This document shows positions 22,561-34,078 of a stretch of 64,000 nt of DNA, in pieces. The first letter of the stretch is position 1. Each line of letters opens with the position of its first letter. Where the stretch lies: positions 16,763,211 through 16,827,210 of the forward strand of contig BROE01000006.1 in NCBI GenBank assembly GCA_036571765.1, given 5' to 3'. The position numbers and the translations under genes were made by a program. The stretch is from Plecoglossus altivelis (Eukaryota; Chordata; Actinopteri; Osmeriformes; Plecoglossidae). The notes under the pieces are model-generated. The model searched no databases and was not told where the DNA came from. It saw only the letters and a list, made by a program, of their open reading frames with translations.

Positions 22561-25560
22561 GGGGGGGGGGGGGGTGCAAGCCTTTGGGGGAGTACAGCAC
22601 AGCTCCACATAATGATATTGTCCCCAAGAGCAGGTCACAATGTCTTTCCTCTCCCGAAAAGAGAACACTTTTCTCTTGATTAACAAACCTAATAACACAT
22701 TCTGAGATTTCAAATTCTAACCAATGAAAAGGCTGAACCATTAAAATGCTGTCATGTGTTACCACTATTGTTGTCTCTACACCATAATTTGGACTTCGGT
22801 ACTGATATCAAGTGTATACTAATTGAAATCGAGTATTTGACAATGGACTAGTCTTTTATATTCAATTGAAACTTTTTAAAATGTGTATAGAGATGCTATC
22901 ATAAATAAAATGGTTTGACCCTGGTTGAAACCCTGAACCTCTGTTCCCCTTTGCTATTCGAATAAGCGATGTAAAGTTTAAACTTGTTATACAGAATGAT
23001 AACCGTAAAATAATAAATTAAACTACTTTTTTAGGTGCACTTCTTAGGGGTAAATTGTGGTGTGTAACTGAGATAAGATGCCAAAATAACACAGACTAGC
23101 TTGCTTATCGTACAGTGCAATATGCTCTAGTTTACTTATGACTGCAACAAAACCTAAGATAGGACCAGATTTGTGTTTGTGAAAAAGGGTGCACTTCGTC
23201 TCAGCCAAATTTACAATCCGTCTTGGATTGTAAATTTGCAAAGTCTTGACATGACTTGCTAAGGCAAACTAGAGGGTCTCCAAATGAAATATGAATATAT
23301 TGTGGTATTACTTTTGACTTGAAGCTTCATTATGTGGTCCTATTCTGTCTTCCAGCTATTACTTACTATCTCTAGGCCTCTTCAGGCATTTTTTTTTTTC
23401 AAAACAAAATCCAGGCAGAAATAAAAACTTCAATTTCATTTAGTTCAAGCTTCTATTACGCAAAACCAGTAGGACTTGCAGGGGTCCTGACATTAGGGAA
23501 AAAACAGAGTTTCACTTTTTTAAAAGGACGACAAACATGAATGGACTCTAAACGGTTCAGGAGCAGCTTTCAATTTTATTTGGGTATGCTTATTAGGCAT
23601 TCTCGGGAAAATTGAACAGGATTAGTAAAAACGACACACAATAATAATATTAAATAGAGCTGCAAGCAGTGATGGAGGAGTCCTCTTCAAATAAACACTT
23701 ATTGCTGTGTTTTACAGCCGAAGGATGGTCCAGAAGACAAGAAACCAATCCGTGAGAATTTTAAAAAGAGTTAGCTCTGACTGATTTTGCACCTAAGACC
23801 AAATGCTTTCCAGCTGAACCTTGCATCCAATTGTGCCATCTCTAGAAGTTGGCCTTATTGCATTTAACTGGATGATAAAATAAGACGTTTCTCCAGTGGT
23901 AAGCATTGTCAGATTTTAATGTGAACCTTTGGTCTGTTTTCAGAACATCTGGTTTTCGGGATCGGAATCTGTTGTTTTCGGCCCGTCTGACTAGCCCACC
24001 CTACGCATAGACTGTGTATTTACAATCGCAGTCCTATATATTAGTAAGAAAAGCCCCGATAAAAAACTTTAAACTTGCTAAATGAAATACATTTCCTTTG
24101 GAAATCGTAGCTAGGGTATATTTCTTCCGAATGCAATGTCGTGGAGCAAGACTGTTGGGTAACTAAAGGGGTTGAATGGCGAGTTTTAAGGATTTTGCGT
24201 AGAGAATGACATCTATTATTTACACAAATTACCGACATACATCTCTTTAATTGCATAACAAAAAAATATATTGTGGGATATATGTCCCCCCTACGTTTGA
24301 TTGCGATAGCAAGACGAAATCCTTCACTCTCTGTTTCAAGTGGGTGTCGCGCGCTCCGGCCGAAGGGGTGCTTCTGGTGGCGGCCGTGCATCGGTTGGCA
24401 AAACACCGTCAGAGCAAGAGAATGCTCCTGTGGTGATAGGCACTAGTAGGTTTCAACAGACGCAGTAGCTGTGTTTCAGATTCCGAAAACAGTGACGCGA
24501 AAGCAGTTACTTAGCGTACATCTAATGAACGATTGAGCAACAAAATCTCTGGGGAGTGAAACATTCTACAACTTACACTGCAATGTTTTTTTTTAATTCT
24601 TACTCCCTGTATTTGACTGCTATGTAACCGACAAGAATCAAGAAATGTACCAAGTCAATGCTGATGATAATAACTTATATGCTTACACATGCTATGGTAT
24701 AGATCACATACAGTTGAACCTAGCAACAGGTGAAAACGTCATGGTTTTGCGCGGAAGGGGGAACTGAATTTTCCGAACACCAACCGCATGAAGCAGAGCA
24801 GGGTATGACATCACATGCAGGTCCGCTTTTCTTAAAGACACTAGCCTACTGCTTTAATCAATGATATTCAACTACCTATTTCAGCGCATAAAAGCACTGG
24901 ATTTTCTTAATGCCGGTATTGTACAAATTCTAAAAAGCCATACTTGTATACCATGCAACACTAGTTACCACTTAATTGTTTTCTTTATTGTAAACAATCT
25001 TGTAATTGTTATTGTCAATCTCAATGATATATATCAGCCCTGTAGAGGTTTAATAAAAGCTCAAACACCCACCCACACAGACATAAATATACAAAAACAA
25101 ACACAGGACATAGATGACAAACACAAGTTGCTGTGTGTTTACGGCTTCTATAACTAGTCCCTGTTCACCTGATACCTGTCTAACCATTTCATCCTGAGAT
25201 GTCTTAATCACCTGTTTTTACTGCCTACACACTAGAAGATTGCACTACATCATTGCTTTCAACACAAGTCTATCACTATTATATACACCCTGCGAGTAAT
25301 CCAAAGGAGGAAAGAGAATCGAGAGGTTCATGCATCTGTAGTGCCTTGTCAAGACAGGACAGATGGAAGTGACCTTCCTTCCATTTTCATCTTCCTTTCT
25401 CTTGCTTATCGCTCCTCTTCGACATTCAATTGTTCTCTTCTAGTAATCTGCTCCTCCCAACCCACTATTTTGTCATTCTCTGCCTCTGATCTACACATCC
25501 CATAGCCTGCAGCACTAAGGCACTGTGCTGTTGCCCATGATAACAACACGTGTATCTACA
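21965..25560. other. Mostly unique non-coding DNA
   Basis: No recognised gene in 3.6 kb apart from the microsatellite at 22533-22574. An open frame on - at 24406-24041 (121 aa) sits partly in a short CpG-rich spot (24335-24400) but has no recognisable motif. The text GAGCTGCAAGCAGTGATGGA at about 23657 resembles repeats at 53165 and may be a repeat edge. Confidence 0.4.
22533..22574. repeat. (GT)n followed by poly-G
   Basis: About 13 GT dinucleotides running into about 15 consecutive G with one T near the end. Simple repeat; overlapping open frames are artefacts. Confidence 0.95.
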
Positions 25561-25565
25561 TGTCA

Positions 25566-25770
25566 ACTAGGGGTGGGCAATATACCGGTATAGACATGAA
25601 TGCCAGTATGACGTTGAGCCATGATATGGAATTTGCTATATCATGAATATTAGGTAAAGTGTTTCTGTTTGCTATATAATATAAGTCAGGTGATAGGTGG
25701 GCTATTGCCAATTTGTGTTTCCAACATTGACCAACAAACAGTTCACTGTAAATTGTGTCCCAAATTGCGC
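25566..25770. repeat. Possible hAT-like non-autonomous repeat
   Basis: The text TAGGGGTGGGCAATATACCG at 25567, followed by ATATCATGAATATTA, resembles the terminal region of a widespread fish repeat class that begins GGGGTGGGCGATAT. A second end was not found, so the border is a guess. Confidence 0.35.
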
Positions 25771-27229
25771 TTACCAAAGGTCGAAACACTAACAATCTTT
25801 TTCACCACCTGAAAGCCACACATGTGTGCAAATATATGAACAATCTACCAAAATGTGTTTAACAAATCCCCCGAGCAACAGAGCAATACCCAAAAGGTCC
25901 ACAAGCCAGACCCACACTCAGATATCAATCGAGGCATCATTTGTTACAGCTAATCCCTATGACAAGAAGACCAAGATGTGGAATTAAATAACAAGTGCAA
26001 TTACGTATCACATAGCACATGCTACAAATTTAGTGAAAAAAGAAGGTTTCAGAAAGCTAATCGGAACCCTAGACCAAAGAAATGAGGGAACAGAATAGTA
26101 ATCAAAAATATTGGGCATTGTTATTTTCTCATTTGTTGTGGTGTTTATACTCCATTTCCAAACAGAATTATCCGAAGCAAGATTGCTATACAGCAGATCT
26201 GTGGAATGATGTTGCAAGATTGACAAGGTTCTGTGACCATGTATGACACAATGCAGGAAGCTTAAAGGTCACATACAAATCCTACAACTTATACTAAAAT
26301 GATTGTAGTGCAATAACCTTTTACTACATTTTTGTACTGCTATAATCTATTTCTACATCATTGTAAAAAATAAAAAAAAACATGTATCAACCATAATTAC
26401 TACTCCTGCAACTGTTGGCATGGAAATTGGGCTTAAAACTATTTAATGGCATGGGATATCCAGCCAAGAACTGCTGAGCAGCCAGACCGGGTCCAGACTG
26501 TGGTTCAAAACCTCCTTGTGTGACAGCCGAGAAGTCCAAAAAGCCCTCCATTGAGATTTTAAAAACGTTTATAAACAAAATATATATTTGGACCTCAGTG
26601 TGTAGATGCACTGTGGAGGAACGGCTTTAAATAGGCTCCTGTAAGTAAAATGATTTGACTAGACTACCAAACACTAATCCCTTCACATTGGGTGGCAAGA
26701 CTAATACTATAAATAACGAAATATAGTTCTCAACACAAAGCATTTTCGGTGTGCCGAGACCTCCAGTTTGCCTGTGCACAGTTCGAGATAGAAATGGAAG
26801 AATATGGCTCGTGATGACCGCGTCGCATCTGTTTGCAGATATACAAAAACGCCAACTGTTACCTTTTGTAAACAGGTGAATGATGTAGATTCATACACGT
26901 GGCATCTCTTCACCTGTCACTGTAAGAACCTATGTCCGCAGAGATAAATGGGCTGGTTTACCCTAGGTGTGATAATTTTTCGCAGGAAATATGGTAATCA
27001 ATGGAGCAGTTGTGACGAATGAAAACTGGCTACGACAGCTGTCCCAGGGAGAGAGGCGATTTATCCGCATGCCTGTAGAATCCCATGCTTGTTTAAAATG
27101 ACGCTTGTGTAGTAAAAAGCCTAATACTGTTATCGTTCCTAAGTACAACATTAATGCTATTTTCTAGCAGGCAATGCAGCTCTCTGATATAACGCACCCT
27201 GCATAGCGTGATAGTTAACTTGCTGCCTA
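25771..27229. other. No supported gene
   Basis: An open frame on - (26553-26387) reads MEGFLDFSAVTQGGFEPQSG and then a Pro/Ala-rich stretch. It looks coding-like but lacks a clear acceptor and I cannot name it. Otherwise AT-rich DNA. Confidence 0.3.
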
Positions 27230-27780
27230 CCTCCGACGTAAGCACCCAGACTGCGTTTTCCCCGTCGTTTTGGAATCCGTCTCCGTCGCCTTTGATAATA
27301 TCAGAGATGCGTTTTTCCTCCGAAATACAAACACGTCCCTTGCATGATCCCCATCCGCCATCAGCCTCTGTCCGGGCCTCTGGTATTAGCAAGTGGACGC
27401 GCCTCTCAAGGATTGAGGCAACACGGTGCTCTTCTCCACTGCCGCTCCATTTTCAATTAGGGAAGGATTCGTATTCCAGGAAAAATGCTTGTTCAACAGC
27501 ATGCCGTTGAAATATCTTGTTTTCAGATAATAATCAAGCCAGTCGATTGGCACACACCCATTTTGCGGGGCCGCTTCGCCCGTTATCAATCGTTCAGTCT
27601 ACGCGATGCTGGATGCTGCCATTGTCACGGTGTATTTTCCCTCTTTTTGCAGCTGTACCTCTCCCCCTACTTATCAGGCGCAGTCTCGTAGGCGCGCTCT
27701 TTCTTGCTTCCTTTCAGACCGACCTATGAGCGCGCTTTACCAACCGACGCAAGGCCATATAGCTTTAGCGTCGCGCTCTC
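27230..27780. promoter_or_regulatory. CpG-rich block, candidate promoter with possible minus-strand first exon
   Basis: About 550 bp with many CG dinucleotides (for example GGCGCAGTCTCGTAGGCGCG at 27677 and GCGTCGCGCTCTC near 27770) inside AT-rich DNA. On the minus strand an ATG at 27361 opens MADGDHARDVFVFRRKNASL and stays open to CGGAG|GTAGGC, a plausible donor at about 27232. I do not recognise the peptide. It could be a real CpG-island first exon of an unidentified gene transcribed leftwards; a second frame across the same DNA is equally open, which weakens the case. Confidence 0.35.
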
Positions 27781-27789
27781 AGTACATCA

Positions 27790-28647
27790 GTTAAATGACC
27801 CCCTCCAGTATCATACCAGGCCAACTGCAGCAACAACGGTAGAATACAAAAGCCGTATACATGATCACATTGGACTGTGTTGTAATATATTTGTATACAA
27901 TACTAAAACTCAATGTTTATATTTCGGCTTTGGATTTGGTCCCTGGGGGCTCTCTACTCATATTTTATGTTAATATACTCCTCATGGAAGAGTCCGCCTG
28001 CCATCTGTCATACTTGTACAACCTAATGGACAATAAATAATTTTGAATCTTTAACTATTTGATATACAGCTTTTATTTTTTTTCAATCTGTGAATGATAT
28101 GAAACTGAGCATTGCAACCCAGACTGTCACTCTTTAGTTCATATACATACATGAAAATATTTCCAATTTAGCTTTGTATTTGCATACAATGAGCCAATTT
28201 GGATTGCATAATGGAAAATTCAGAAGAGTTAAAGCCAGTGTGTCCGTGTAAGTACTATCTAAATGTGTATGCATCACTATTTATAATCATTCTTTTTATT
28301 ACAGTGATAACATTTATGATAATCTACTATTAATTATGCAACTCTGAACAGACTGACAAAGGCTCCATTTTGAAATACTAGCTTGTCCAGTCATGTGTAA
28401 AGTGGCTTGTTGTGCTCGAGTCTTTATAATAGGTAAATGCTGTCTTTGACCTCTGCAGAAAAGAAAGTGCTAGTTTCCCCATTTCAGATTTGTTTAAAAC
28501 TAATCAGCAAAAGTTATTATATGAAAAAGACAAGATTGAGCCACAGTTGATCAATTTTAAAAACATATGTAATTTCTTGATTGGGGAACACCCAACATTT
28601 TAGATATTTAGACTGGAGTTAATAAAGTAACTGTTCAATGTCACCTA
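27790..28647. other. No supported gene
   Basis: AT-rich DNA with AATAAA-like motifs (near 28033) and no recognisable coding. Confidence 0.4.
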
Positions 28648-28649
28648 GC

Positions 28650-29878
28650 TCAAGTTCAAAGTTTAAGTAGTTTATTTGTCAATTTCTTTACATATACTGG
28701 ACATATAAAGGAATCGAAATTGTGTTTCCCGCTATCCCATGCAAACAAGTATGGACAGGACAACAATAAAAACAACAACAGGGCATTCTAATAAATACAT
28801 TTTTAAAAAGTGCAATAACGAATAAAATAAAATGAACATTGTTATATGTGTAGGTCAGAGTCCAGAGTGAAGACCTTTTGTGTGTGAGGGTGGGGACAGG
28901 CTCTAGACACCAGCCAGACTGGTGGCTCTGTTGGCAGAGGCTGAGGATGGGGAGGGGAGAGAGTTCAGCAGTCTCACAGCCTGGTGAATGAAGCTGTTAG
29001 TGAGTCTGGTGGTGCGGAGCGGAGGCTCCTGTACCTCTTACCTGAAGGCAGGATAGTGAACAGGTTGTGTGCAGGGTGGCTTGCATCACTTGCAATTTTG
29101 AGTGCTTTTCGGGTGAGGCGGGTGAAGTATAAGTCTTGCAGGGAGGGGAGTGATGCACCAGTTATCCTCTCAGCTGTTCTCACGATGCGTTGTAGAGCTT
29201 TCCTGCTGTAATCAGTGCAGCTCCCGCCCCACACCGTGATGCAGCTAGAGAGGATGCTCTCTATGGTCCCACCGTAGAATGTGGTCATGATGGGTGGTAG
29301 GGCACTTGCCTGCTTGAGTTTGGGCAGGAAGTAGAGTCGTTGCTGTGCTTTCTTGGCCAATGATGCAATGTTGGTGGTCCAAGAGAGGTCCTCACTGATA
29401 TGCACCCCCAGGAACTTGGTGCTTCTCACCCTCTCCACTGCAGCTCCACCGATGGTCGGTGGGTGGTGTTGAGTGTGGCCTCTCTGGAAGTTGACAACAA
29501 TCTCTTTGGTCTTGCCGACGTTTAGCAGGAGATTGTTGTCTTTGCACCACATGGTCAGGAGCTCAACCTCTTCCCTGTAGTGAGTCTCGTCGCCCTTGGT
29601 GATGAGCCCCACCAGTGTTGTGTCGTCCACAAACTTCACAAGGTGGTTGGAGCTGTGGGTGGGCGTGCAGTCATGTGTCAGCAGGATGAAAAGCAGTGGA
29701 CTGAGCACACAGCCTTGTGGGGCCCCTGTACTCAGTGTGATGCTGCTTGAGATGTTGTTGCCAACACACACCGCTTGAGGCCTCTGGCTGAGGAAATCCA
29801 GCAGCCAGTTGCAGAGGGAGGTGCTTAGGCCCAGTTTGTCCAGTTTGCAGACAAGTTTTTGTGGTATTAAGGTATTAA
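28650..29878 (-). mobile_element. L2-type LINE, 5'-truncated, open RT half
   Basis: The most intact retroelement coding in the window. The minus-strand frame is open from about 29875 to 28974, without a stop. It reads LVCKLDKLGLSTSLCNWLLD, STGAPQGCVLSPLLF (PQG block), KFVDDTTLVG (catalytic box FVDD, both Asp present), NNLLLNVGKTKEIVVNF, KFLGVHISEDLSWT, IESILSSCITVW, LPSLQDLY, SHPAHNLFTILPSGKR and YRSLRSAPPDSL. The 3' UTR runs down to a GAACTTGAGCT tail at 28650. Missing upstream are the endonuclease and the RT fingers, so it cannot move alone. It probably inserted more recently than the other LINE pieces, since no frameshift is seen over about 300 codons. Confidence 0.88.
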
Positions 29879-29879
29879 A

Positions 29880-31269
29880 TCATACTCCATCGTACTAGGG
29901 GCTCGAAATCTGAGTTTGGGCTAGTTGAGCTTCAGATCTGGATGCTATTACTGACAGTGAACTTGTGTTTGTCAAATCTGCCATCAATTTCTATGTTAGT
30001 CAGTGATTATTTAATTAGCATGTTTGTTGTCTGGCTTTCCAGTCATTCAGAAACATTTTATTGGTTTATTTACATCAGGAGAGACCAGGGATGATAAAGT
30101 GAGTTTATTTACAGATATACAGTAAATGTACAACAAGTTTTTGGGAAATTACACTGAGGAAATTATGGATCAAAGGGCGCCTGCCCAGCATTCAATAAGG
30201 AATCCCCTGCGGAGTCCAGACAATGGTGATGGTGGCAGCAGCAGACAGTTATCCAGTCAGATGAGGCGTAGACAAGACACCTGGCGGTGGTGGGTAGGTA
30301 GAGGGTCACACGCTTGATAGCATGGCCAAAATAAACAAGGAGGGAATCGTATTTAAAAGGCACAATATCATAGTGATAGGCTGACAGTGACATTGAAGAT
30401 TGACAACGTTAATTGATAGACGTCAGCACTAGACACCGCTGCACCCGGATAACGCCTGATAGAAAGTAGAGCGTTTCTAATGGCAGAGTGAGAGAGATAA
30501 TTATATAATGTGCCCGAGTGCAGGAATCGTTCTTGCCAGATTCAACTTGCGCAAAGCTTCATTTGTGGCAACCATGTTTCCAAATGCATAATTTACAGAA
30601 GATGTATTGACCAAACCCAACTGAGAAAACCACATGAACAGGAGCTAATCATAAGTTAAGTGTAATTTATTACAAGGCATTTCTCCAGTCAAAAAGTATA
30701 AACACACAGGGACATTGAAGGTCCAAATAGATCCATATTGTCTCCACAAGTCCTGCAGAGGTTGCTACAGGTATATATGCCGGTGGGTTACGTGCCTACC
30801 CAGATAAACACGTCCACTTGCAACAGAGTTATCACTTCCGAGCTGCCGGTGAACGTAGTTGGCATTTTTTTATTGTAATAAATAGTTATATTTTACTCTC
30901 ACTTTTGTCAAACACAAAGTCACAGAACACAGCCCTAGAGCACATCAATATAACTTTACTGTTATTTGCTAACTGTTTTTTGTTGACCAAACTTGGAAGG
31001 GAGAGAAAACAAGATTACCTGTGCTCTTCACACTATTCACTGCCATGGCGTTATTTTAGTTTCCCATTAGACCAAATCTCACTCCTCAGGCCCCATGTAG
31101 ATGTTATCTCCCCTGGTGGTTGGAGGATGTATGGTAGTCCTATTGATATTAATAACTTGGACTACGTAAAACTTTGGTATTAGCATGAATCAACAGTATT
31201 TAACAGCAAGTGAGCATCACGGCTAGAGTTATGTATGTAAATTATGATCATAAAGTGTTGTGGTTTTTT
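29880..31269. other. No supported gene
   Basis: AT-rich DNA; short frames of no known family. The stretch at 30160-30320 is moderately GC-rich but shows no motif. Confidence 0.4.
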
Positions 31270-31570
31270 TTAACAGTCTAAGGGCCCAATTTACACAATC
31301 TGAAATGGAAGTGGCAAATGCAAAGCGTAAGTAACTTTGTGGGCAGGACTTGGGCGCAATTGCCATTATACCGATGGGATAAATTACTCTTGAGGCCAGC
31401 GCAAAGCGAAAATGGGTTGGTCCTATGTAGCTACATTAGTCATAGGTGTGGTTTGGGCGTAACAGGCGATGAACCAATCAGCGCATCAGCTCACATTCGC
31501 TTCAAAAGAAGAAGCGCTTGCTAATATAACGGCAAATTTGCCAGGCGCGTGCACGCACACCAGGAGCGGT
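31270..31570. repeat. Possible DNA-transposon-derived repeat
   Basis: GC-richer block with GGGCGCAATTGCCATTATAC, GAACCAATCAGCGCATCAGC and GCCAGGCGCGTGCACGCAC. These phrases resemble a widespread fish repeat class, perhaps a Harbinger- or ISL2EU-type terminal region. I cannot find paired ends, so class and borders are uncertain. Confidence 0.35.
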
Positions 31571-31935
31571 TCACAGTTGGAGACTAGCGGTCTTGTCAGG
31601 GTAGTGAAAGACAGAGATGTTACATATTATGGTGATGGTAGTAATGCAGTTAGCCTGAATACAGTTTTTGCTCATTGCTTAAACGCTAAAACCAAATGCT
31701 TAGACCAAAGCCTCAATTTTTTGCCTTAACCTTTTGTAGCATACATTAAGCACACATTGCTTAGACACTTTGCATATTGTTGCAATTCTTCTCTAGTTGG
31801 ATGATTTGTGAATCTATTTTTCTTTATTCTGTAATTCAAAAGGTTCTTGTGTGTATGGTTTTGCGGCAAGGATTAAACATTTTTTGAAGTGGGGAAAAAC
31901 ATTCTATTTGGTGTGATACATCTACCATGTTTGTA

Positions 31936-34078
31936 GTTCAAGTTCAAGTTCAAGTTGTGCTTTATTGTCATTCCGCTACATGCGGGTGCATACAGTGGAA
32001 CGAAATGTCGTGCCTCACAGAGCCACGGTGCTACAGAAGTACAGACATTCAACAGTACAGTATAACAACAAACAATTTTAAATAAATATAACATTTTTCC
32101 TATACATAAACTAAACAGGATACAAACTATACAAACTGTACGAATACTTACCGATGTGCATGTCCAAAGAGTATTGCACATGTGCGAAGAATAGATGCAT
32201 ATTATTACAGAGTCTTTAGTGCAGTTTGTGTACACACGGCAGTGTGTATGAAAAGTGAATAGTGCAGTAGGTGAGTGACCAGTGCAAGTTTTCCGATTAG
32301 TTATTGTGTGGGTAGTCATAGAGACCCGGAAGAGTTCAGGGCTCTCACAGCCTGGGGGAAGAAGCTGTTGATCAGTCTGGCAGAGCGGGCTCTGATGCTC
32401 CGGAACCGTCTACCTGATGGTAGGAGCTGGAAGAGGCTGTGGGAGGGGTGGGTGGGGTCCTTAACGATACTATTGGCCTTGCTGGAGCATCGTGTGTGGA
32501 AGATGTCTAGGATGGAGGGGCACCGATGATCCTCGCAGCTGTGTTCACTGTTCGCTGGATGGTCTTGCGGTCTGCTGCAGTGCAGTTCCCGTACCAGACA
32601 GTGATGCAGCTGGTTAGCACACTCTCAATGGTGCCCCTGTAGAATGTGGTGAGGATGGGTGGAGGGAGACTTGCTCTCTTCAGCCGGCGGAGAAAGTGTA
32701 GGCGCTGATGTGCCTTCTTTGAGAGTGACTTGGTGTTGGTGGTCCAGGTGAGGTCCTCTGTGATGTGCACCCCCAGGCATTTGGTGCTGTTGACTCTCTC
32801 GACAGGCGAGCTGTCGATGGTCAGTGGGGGGTGATCCGCGGAGTTCCTCCTGAAGTCCATCACAACCTCTTTTGTCTTGCTCAAGTTGAGGGATAGGTTG
32901 TTAGCCCCACACCATTTCGCCAGCTGTGCCACTTCCTCTCGATAGTGTGTTTCATCGTTGTTGCTGATGAGACCTACCACTGTTGTGTCATCAGCAAACT
33001 TGATAATGTGGTTGGAGCTGAACTTGGCAGTGCAGTCGTGGGTCAGCAGCATGAAGAGCAGCGGGCTGAGCACGCAGCCTTGTGGGGCACCTGTGCTCAG
33101 TGTTGAGGTGCTCGAGGTGTTATGGCCGACACGGACTGACTGAGGTCTTTCGGTTAGAAAGTCCAGAATCCAAAGAGAGAACTTAGGCAAAACTGACTTT
33201 AAGTTTGCATGGTTGAAGTCACCGGCTACGATGAAAAAGCCGTCGGGGTTATTTGTTTGTTGTTCGCTGATGGCGCTGTATAGTTCACGAAGCTCGTCTT
33301 TTGCGTTAGCACACGGAGGAGTGTAAACAGCGACCATAACAATGGTCGTGAACTCCCTCGGCAGATAGAACGGACGACACTTCACAATCATAAACTCCAC
33401 CAGCAGTGAGCAGTATCTAGATATTACCGCAAGCATTGGGGTTACAAAAACCATTTTTTTTTGACATAAACACACAAGCCGCCCCTGCGAGTCTTTCCAG
33501 ACAGTGACGAATATCTGTCCGCTCGGTAGCAGGTTAAGCCGTGCAGTTAAATGGCGGAGTCGGGATGTTGTCGTTTAGCCATGTCTCAGTGAAGACAAAC
33601 GCACAACAATCCCTAGCCTCATGCTGGGTAGATAGGCTGAGTTGAATTAGGTCCAGTTTGTTTTCTAGAGAGCGAACGTTAGAAAGCATGAGTGATGGAA
33701 GAGCCGGTCTTGTGGGGTAAGCCCTCAACCTAGCTCGTATACCTCCGCGCTTACCGCGCTTTTGTCCTCTCTCGCACTGCTTGCGACGCCGCCTTGTGCG
33801 GGTAGCATCAGTAGGCGAGGCCGCGGTCTCGAGGTTCGGCTCTAGAAGTAAACAAAGGCCTCGTAGTTTCTCGCTAGCCGCCGGCAGGAGTTTTTGTTTG
33901 TATGTTTTTTCGATGTCTAAAAGGCTTTGACAATCATAAATGTATCTGGGAGTGAACTCCCGATGAATCAGCGTCGAATAAGCATTGTTTGTAGACGAAC
34001 AGATGACATTAAACGACATAAAACCACCGTCTTCGGGCTCCGGAGCAGCCGCTGCGTCCGAACGCGCCGCCATCTTGC
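31936..34078 (-). mobile_element. L2-type LINE, minus strand, with internal deletion
   Basis: Same family as 16191-18156 but inverted. Reading from 34078: the frame 34073-33534 begins MAARSDAAAAPEPE, keeps the basic linker and SNVRSLENKLD, and has FVFTETWLND (catalytic Glu kept). A one-base loss shifts the frame near 33555. The frame 33475-32507 continues with LLVEFMIVKCRPFYLPREFT and VAGDFNHANLKSVLPKF. It then jumps in frame into RT: LWILDFLTERPQSV, STGAPQGCVLSPLLF, KFADDTTVVG, NLSLNLSKTKEVVMDFRR and IESVLTSCITVWYG. The 3' UTR ends in the CAATAAAGCACAACTTGAA tail at 31936. About 400 codons between EN and RT are missing. Confidence 0.88.

Noticed and set aside
24041..24406. 121-codon minus frame in a CpG-rich spot
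   Set aside because: No motif and no clear exon borders.
26387..26611. Minus frame with MEGFLDFSAVTQGG, looks coding-like
   Set aside because: No acceptor or donor fits, no family recognised, and part of the text (GGTTTTGAACCACAGTCTGG) may be SINE-derived.
31873..32319. 148-codon minus frame
   Set aside because: It lies in the 3' UTR of the L2-type LINE.
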